This document shows, piece after piece, positions 7,016 to 10,000 of a stretch of DNA of 10,000 nucleotides. The stretch comes from Glandiceps talaboti (lineage: Eukaryota; Hemichordata; Enteropneusta; Spengelidae): assembly GCF_964340395.1 (NCBI RefSeq), contig NC_135564.1, positions 18,271,931 to 18,281,930 of the forward strand. Direction: 5' to 3'. Made by a program: the position numbers and the translations under genes. The notes under the pieces are model-generated. The model ran no database searches and was not told the origin of the DNA. It saw only the letters and a list, made by a program, of their open reading frames with translations. Numbering within the stretch: position 1 is the stretch's first letter; every line of letters starts with the position of its first letter.

Positions 7016-8950
7016 ATCCTATATGCAAAATTATTTATTGAAAAAACGGAATTACACTGTCTCGATAGTACATTATTCAAATTTCGAATGCCGATTTATT
7101 TAGTCCAGCATACGGGAAAGCAGATCGGTACATTTGAATACTTAAATGTACATAAAATAGTCAAAGGCCATTTCCTCTGGAACTGGTTAATTAAAATTGT
7201 ATATCTAAAAGAAACGTTATATTTTGGGTCAGTTTGTTTTCAAAGTGATTAATAACTAATCTTTCTAACTTGAAAAACAAATAGCTAATCACTTCCCATC
7301 AGCGTATTCACATAAAAGGTATCCACAGCTTGAACGGTCTCCTGTTTTCCTTGTTTTTCTTTAGCAGGTACAAAGAAGGCTCGCGTAAAACATGATCATA
7401 ACCTTTCCACTCTTTCCTCATATTTTTACATATTGTTTACAATAAAGAACACAACTTTTTTGTTATAAAGGAAGCAGTATTTGCATATTGCGTAGTTCTA
7501 GATAATCTGCAACATTGTCATGACTCTTGGGAAGGAAAAGTACCAATGATATAAAACTTTGTTCACCCATCAACCCTGATAACAATAAAGTCCATGTTCA
7601 TTGGAAAAGAAGTACCGCTTATCTTTACACTATGTAGAGATACATGGATATAGCTCAACATCTTATTTAAAGGTGTCGCAAGCAGTCCAGTGGAAAGGAA
7701 AAAATCAAATATGGCCGCCAGTGATGGCAGCGATAGATCTTGGGATATCAGTGCGTAGGAATTTGAGCACAACCTGCAACTACAGTCAATGTTACAGTGA
7801 CCACATAATTAATAAACTGGCATTTGGATATTAGTTAATAATACATGTATTTCTACTTCAAACAACATACACCAAGTCCATTTTTGTTGTCAAATAACAT
7901 TAAAACTCCCTCAAATTTTTGTAAAAAAGTTTGTTATTTACTTCAGGGCATTGTTAATTAATAAATAAACCGAGTAATCACTTTCAAGTGAACACTGCAT
8001 CATGTCTAGTGTATGCATGTATACGTTGCTTCCCAATATACTGAAACGTCCCCATGCATAATTAGTTTGACTGCTTGTGTTTACCAAGTATACTTGATAA
8101 CTACTTCCTATGCATACAATTTACATTTATGTTTTTAGTATTTTTTTGGCCTAGTCTGCTGACAGGTGCCTGTCACCAGCGTCCATTACGACGTGTTTCG
8201 GCGTCAAATACACGTTCATATTTGTATTTTTGTTTGCTTGATCCCGTGATGGTCTCAAAGTAATGACATTTGACCTGATCAGCTGACGAGTACACCGCTT
8301 GACAGTTCACCAGTGAAGTGGGCAAAGTCAGTAGTTCCGACAGTTTGTACAGAATTAAGATGATCCAAAGAGAATGACAGCGGTTTTCGAACAGAAAGTT
8401 TTGTGAAGTGGTTGTTGTAGCTTGTTATATGTTCTCTTCTTTATGATGTACAGTCAAAAGATTCCGTCTCTTTGTCGCCATGATTTTATTGTCTCAAAAA
8501 CATTTGAAACGTCGTGGGGGGTCGATATCAAACAGCAGCTTTTTAAGCATGTGTCGCGGCTTGTGTTTAATTTGTATTAATCACACAATAGATCGTCGGT
8601 CACAGGTACTGTATCAAGGTATAGTGGTGAGATCTAATATTAGCATGTTACTGTCGGCTATGTCATGTGCATTGTTTTACCACTATTAATTAAATTATCT
8701 GTTAATTGAGTTACCCATGTCATGCAGTCAATCAGCAATCCATATGAGTAGAAATGGTATAGATTGACTAACTTGTAAAAAGTCTTCCTACTCACCTATA
8801 GATCTGACTTAGTACCATAATGATACCAGTCTATGATTCCATTATATTATTTACACCTTATCCAAACGATTATACTGTGAGATTTGAAGAGACATCAACA
8901 CAGTTTTCCTTTTTTCTTCCGTAAGGAAGAGATATATTTATGGGTGGAAG
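7016..8950. other. Long unassigned stretch, no gene supported
   Basis: About 1.9 kb without a convincing gene. Open frames of 62-77 codons occur at 7563-7772 (minus), 7601-7834 (plus, overlapping it), 8075-8263 (plus, a hydrophobic stretch near residues 10-30) and 8480-8689 (plus). None has a motif I recognise, and the first two overlap antisense. They are within chance expectation for AT-rich DNA, though any could hide a short exon. A GC-richer island at about 8155-8215 carries the hairpin annotated separately. The words ATGGCCGCC and GATGGCAGCG near 7711-7733 are another local GC-rich spot. Confidence 0.5.
8156..8179. repeat. Short GC-rich hairpin
   Basis: TGACAGG (8160-8166) pairs with CCTGTCA (8169-8175) around a 2-nt loop. 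The stem continues, after one C-C mismatch, with CTG (8156-8158) against CAG (8177-8179), giving ten paired bases in 24 nt. The short loop makes it compact. It also contains a CAGGTG E-box word. Helitron ends carry a hairpin of similar size, but there is no CTRR end just downstream, so I do not assign it. Confidence 0.6.
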
Positions 8951-9006
8951 TATGTGTGTCTGTGTGTCTGTCTGTCTGTGTGTCTGTCTGTCTGTCTGTC
9001 TGTGTC
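8951..9006 (-). repeat. (TGTC)n/(TGTG) microsatellite, tail of the inverted element
   Basis: Read on the minus strand this is a (CAGA)n tail with a few CACA interruptions. It directly follows the end module of the inverted element copy, in the same relative position as the 5321-5466 microsatellite in the plus-strand copy. The open frame crossing it (8884-9087) is an artefact of the repeat. Confidence 0.92.
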
Positions 9007-9536
9007 ATCGTTTTCTCCATAACGGCTTGCTCAATTCAAACAAAATTGTGTAGACTATTCCGTAGGGTAATGGCAAGAATTGATTAGGTTTTGGTAAACA
9101 TCCCAAGAATATTAACGAGAAATTTACATAATTAATGGTTTTCGGTAATTAGGCTATATATCAAGAATGCACACTTCAAATTCAATATAATTTGATACAT
9201 GCATTTGCGATACCAAAGCGTACTTGTCCTGAAAATATTATTGATATAACTTTTAGTTTCAGTAAATTATTGGCATATTTTTGTAGGCCAATAAAAAGGA
9301 AAGAATAGTTTCTCGTCAGGAAATGTTGTCTAAAGTGGTACGACGATGCCCTTATTTTTGTTTTACATTCTCAACAAATGTCACAGTACATGTTGTTGTT
9401 GGCCAGGAGATCACTAACAGCAATGAGAAAAAATAACTTATTACGTATGTTCTGTTGTATTCCAACAATTGTCTGTAGGAACGACAATCTCAAAACTTTG
9501 CCCTTACGGAAGACATTCAGTTTACATCTGGTTAGT
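8951..9536 (-). mobile_element. Interspersed non-autonomous element, inverted copy 3
   Basis: Read on the minus strand from 9536 the parts are: module A (9536-9475, about 80% like 4665-4725, with CCAGATGTAAACTGAATG and TTCCGTAAGGGCAAA); a middle segment with GGCCAACA and ACATTTGT near 9375-9403, as in copy 2; a core unit (9235-9118) including CAGGACAAGTACGCTTTGG and CATTAATTATGTAAAT; an end module (about 9065-9007) with GAATTGAGCAAGCCGTTATG; and the CAGA-type tail. The block 9185-9235 differs from 5097-5147 at six of 51 positions, all transitions. Only one core unit is present, against two in copy 2 and several in the other blocks. Core repeat number therefore varies between copies, as in tandem-core elements. 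No coding capacity. Confidence 0.75.
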
Positions 9537-10000
9537 AAAGTCCTAGTATTCTAAATTTGATAATCTACATTTGAAGTGTCCAGTCTACTTTGCCTGTAGG
9601 AATTAGAACAACTTTTTCTGCTCGCATCATGTAAGTTTAGTTTTCATTGCATTTATCCACATTTATATCTTATAACGGAGTAATGGCATGCCCATATAAT
9701 TCTCTTGTCTTATTGTAGGTAACTCAATGGTTAAGTACATTCACAACTATGTATTGATGGTTTTAGTCCTGTAGTCTTATCTCTCCCAGGGAAACGAGTG
9801 GAGCAGATATTTAATTATGTCACTGACATAGTGCACCAACTTAACCCCATTATCCATGCATTAATAACTATAGCGAAAGTTCTAGTGTAGTTGTTGAAAA
9901 GGTAAAGCATTTTATAACTGTTTCACCCCAACACCCAAGTTGACAGCTCTTCTGTTCTGTGTGGGGTAGCTGTGCTTTTCATTGATTTTCCACCTGGATT
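9537..10000. other. Unassigned sequence at the window end
   Basis: No gene is seen. A CCTGTAGGAATTAGAACAAC block near 9592-9611 faintly recalls the TTCCTAC word of module A, so the inverted element may extend further out than 9536. A pyrimidine-rich run ending in TTGTAG at about 9701-9718 resembles a splice acceptor, but no open exon follows it. Confidence 0.5.

Noticed and set aside
7563-7834. Antisense pair of ~70-77 codon open frames as a possible exon
   Set aside because: No domain recognised, no convincing splice sites at the edges, length within chance expectation in AT-rich DNA.
8156-8179. Helitron 3' terminal hairpin
   Set aside because: The stem is suitable, but there is no CTRR end just downstream and no matching TC start in reach.
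8075-8263. 62-codon frame with a hydrophobic segment as a small membrane protein
   Set aside because: The hydrophobicity follows from T-rich codons. The frame crosses a hairpin, and there is no supporting neighbour or motif.
8480-8689. 69-codon frame with several cysteines
   Set aside because: Cysteine spacing fits no motif I know, and no similarity was recognised.
1-10000. tRNA, rRNA or snRNA genes
   Set aside because: By eye I found no GGTTCGAATCC-type B box paired with an A box, and no ribosomal or snRNA core words. A covariance-model scan was not possible.

Overview
This looks like a non-coding stretch of an invertebrate animal nuclear genome. It is AT-rich (GC roughly one third by eye), has long tetranucleotide microsatellites, old interspersed repeats in both orientations and a palindromic MITE-like element. 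I found no open reading frame longer than about 140 codons, and the longest ones only read through microsatellites. Nothing resembles bacterial gene organisation. The phylum cannot be fixed from sequence alone. Decayed repeats ending in (CATA)n/(CAGA)n are common in marine invertebrates such as molluscs and echinoderms, but that is only a hint. I support no protein-coding gene, tRNA or rRNA.

Layout. Positions 51-97 hold two adjacent perfect hairpins. Positions 691-1007 are a (TATG)n/(CATA)n microsatellite whose right part is a 98-bp spacerless perfect palindrome. Between about 1161 and 1380 there is a weak promoter-like arrangement (inverted CCAAT, consensus CRE, TATA box, GTAAGTA donor). From about 2226 to 5466 most of the DNA derives from one decayed repeat family: a ~141-bp unit carrying the motif AATTATGCAAAT recurs in near-regular tandem. 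Copies of a ~60-bp head module (A) occur at 3950 and 4665. The second head leads to an end module followed by a compound CATA-GCAG-CAGA microsatellite. Inside this zone, 2831-3071 holds a separate ~44-bp degenerate repeat with an inverted copy. The same family reappears on the minus strand at 8951-9536, with the same order of parts and a (TGTC)n tail, so the parts form one interspersed element.

Other structures are a ~165-bp imperfect palindrome with MITE architecture (6057-6227), a CpG-dense patch (6313-6346), an imperfect hairpin (6430-6490), a 99-bp tandem duplication with one substitution between copies (6571-6768), and AT-rich and AATGT pentanucleotide repeats (6933-7015). The remaining intervals hold nothing I can name.

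The main result is the reconstructed element family: head module A, a middle segment, ~141-bp core repeats, an end module, then a tetranucleotide microsatellite. This architecture resembles non-autonomous Helitron/Helentron-type elements (DINE-1-like, bivalve pearl-like), but that assignment is inference.
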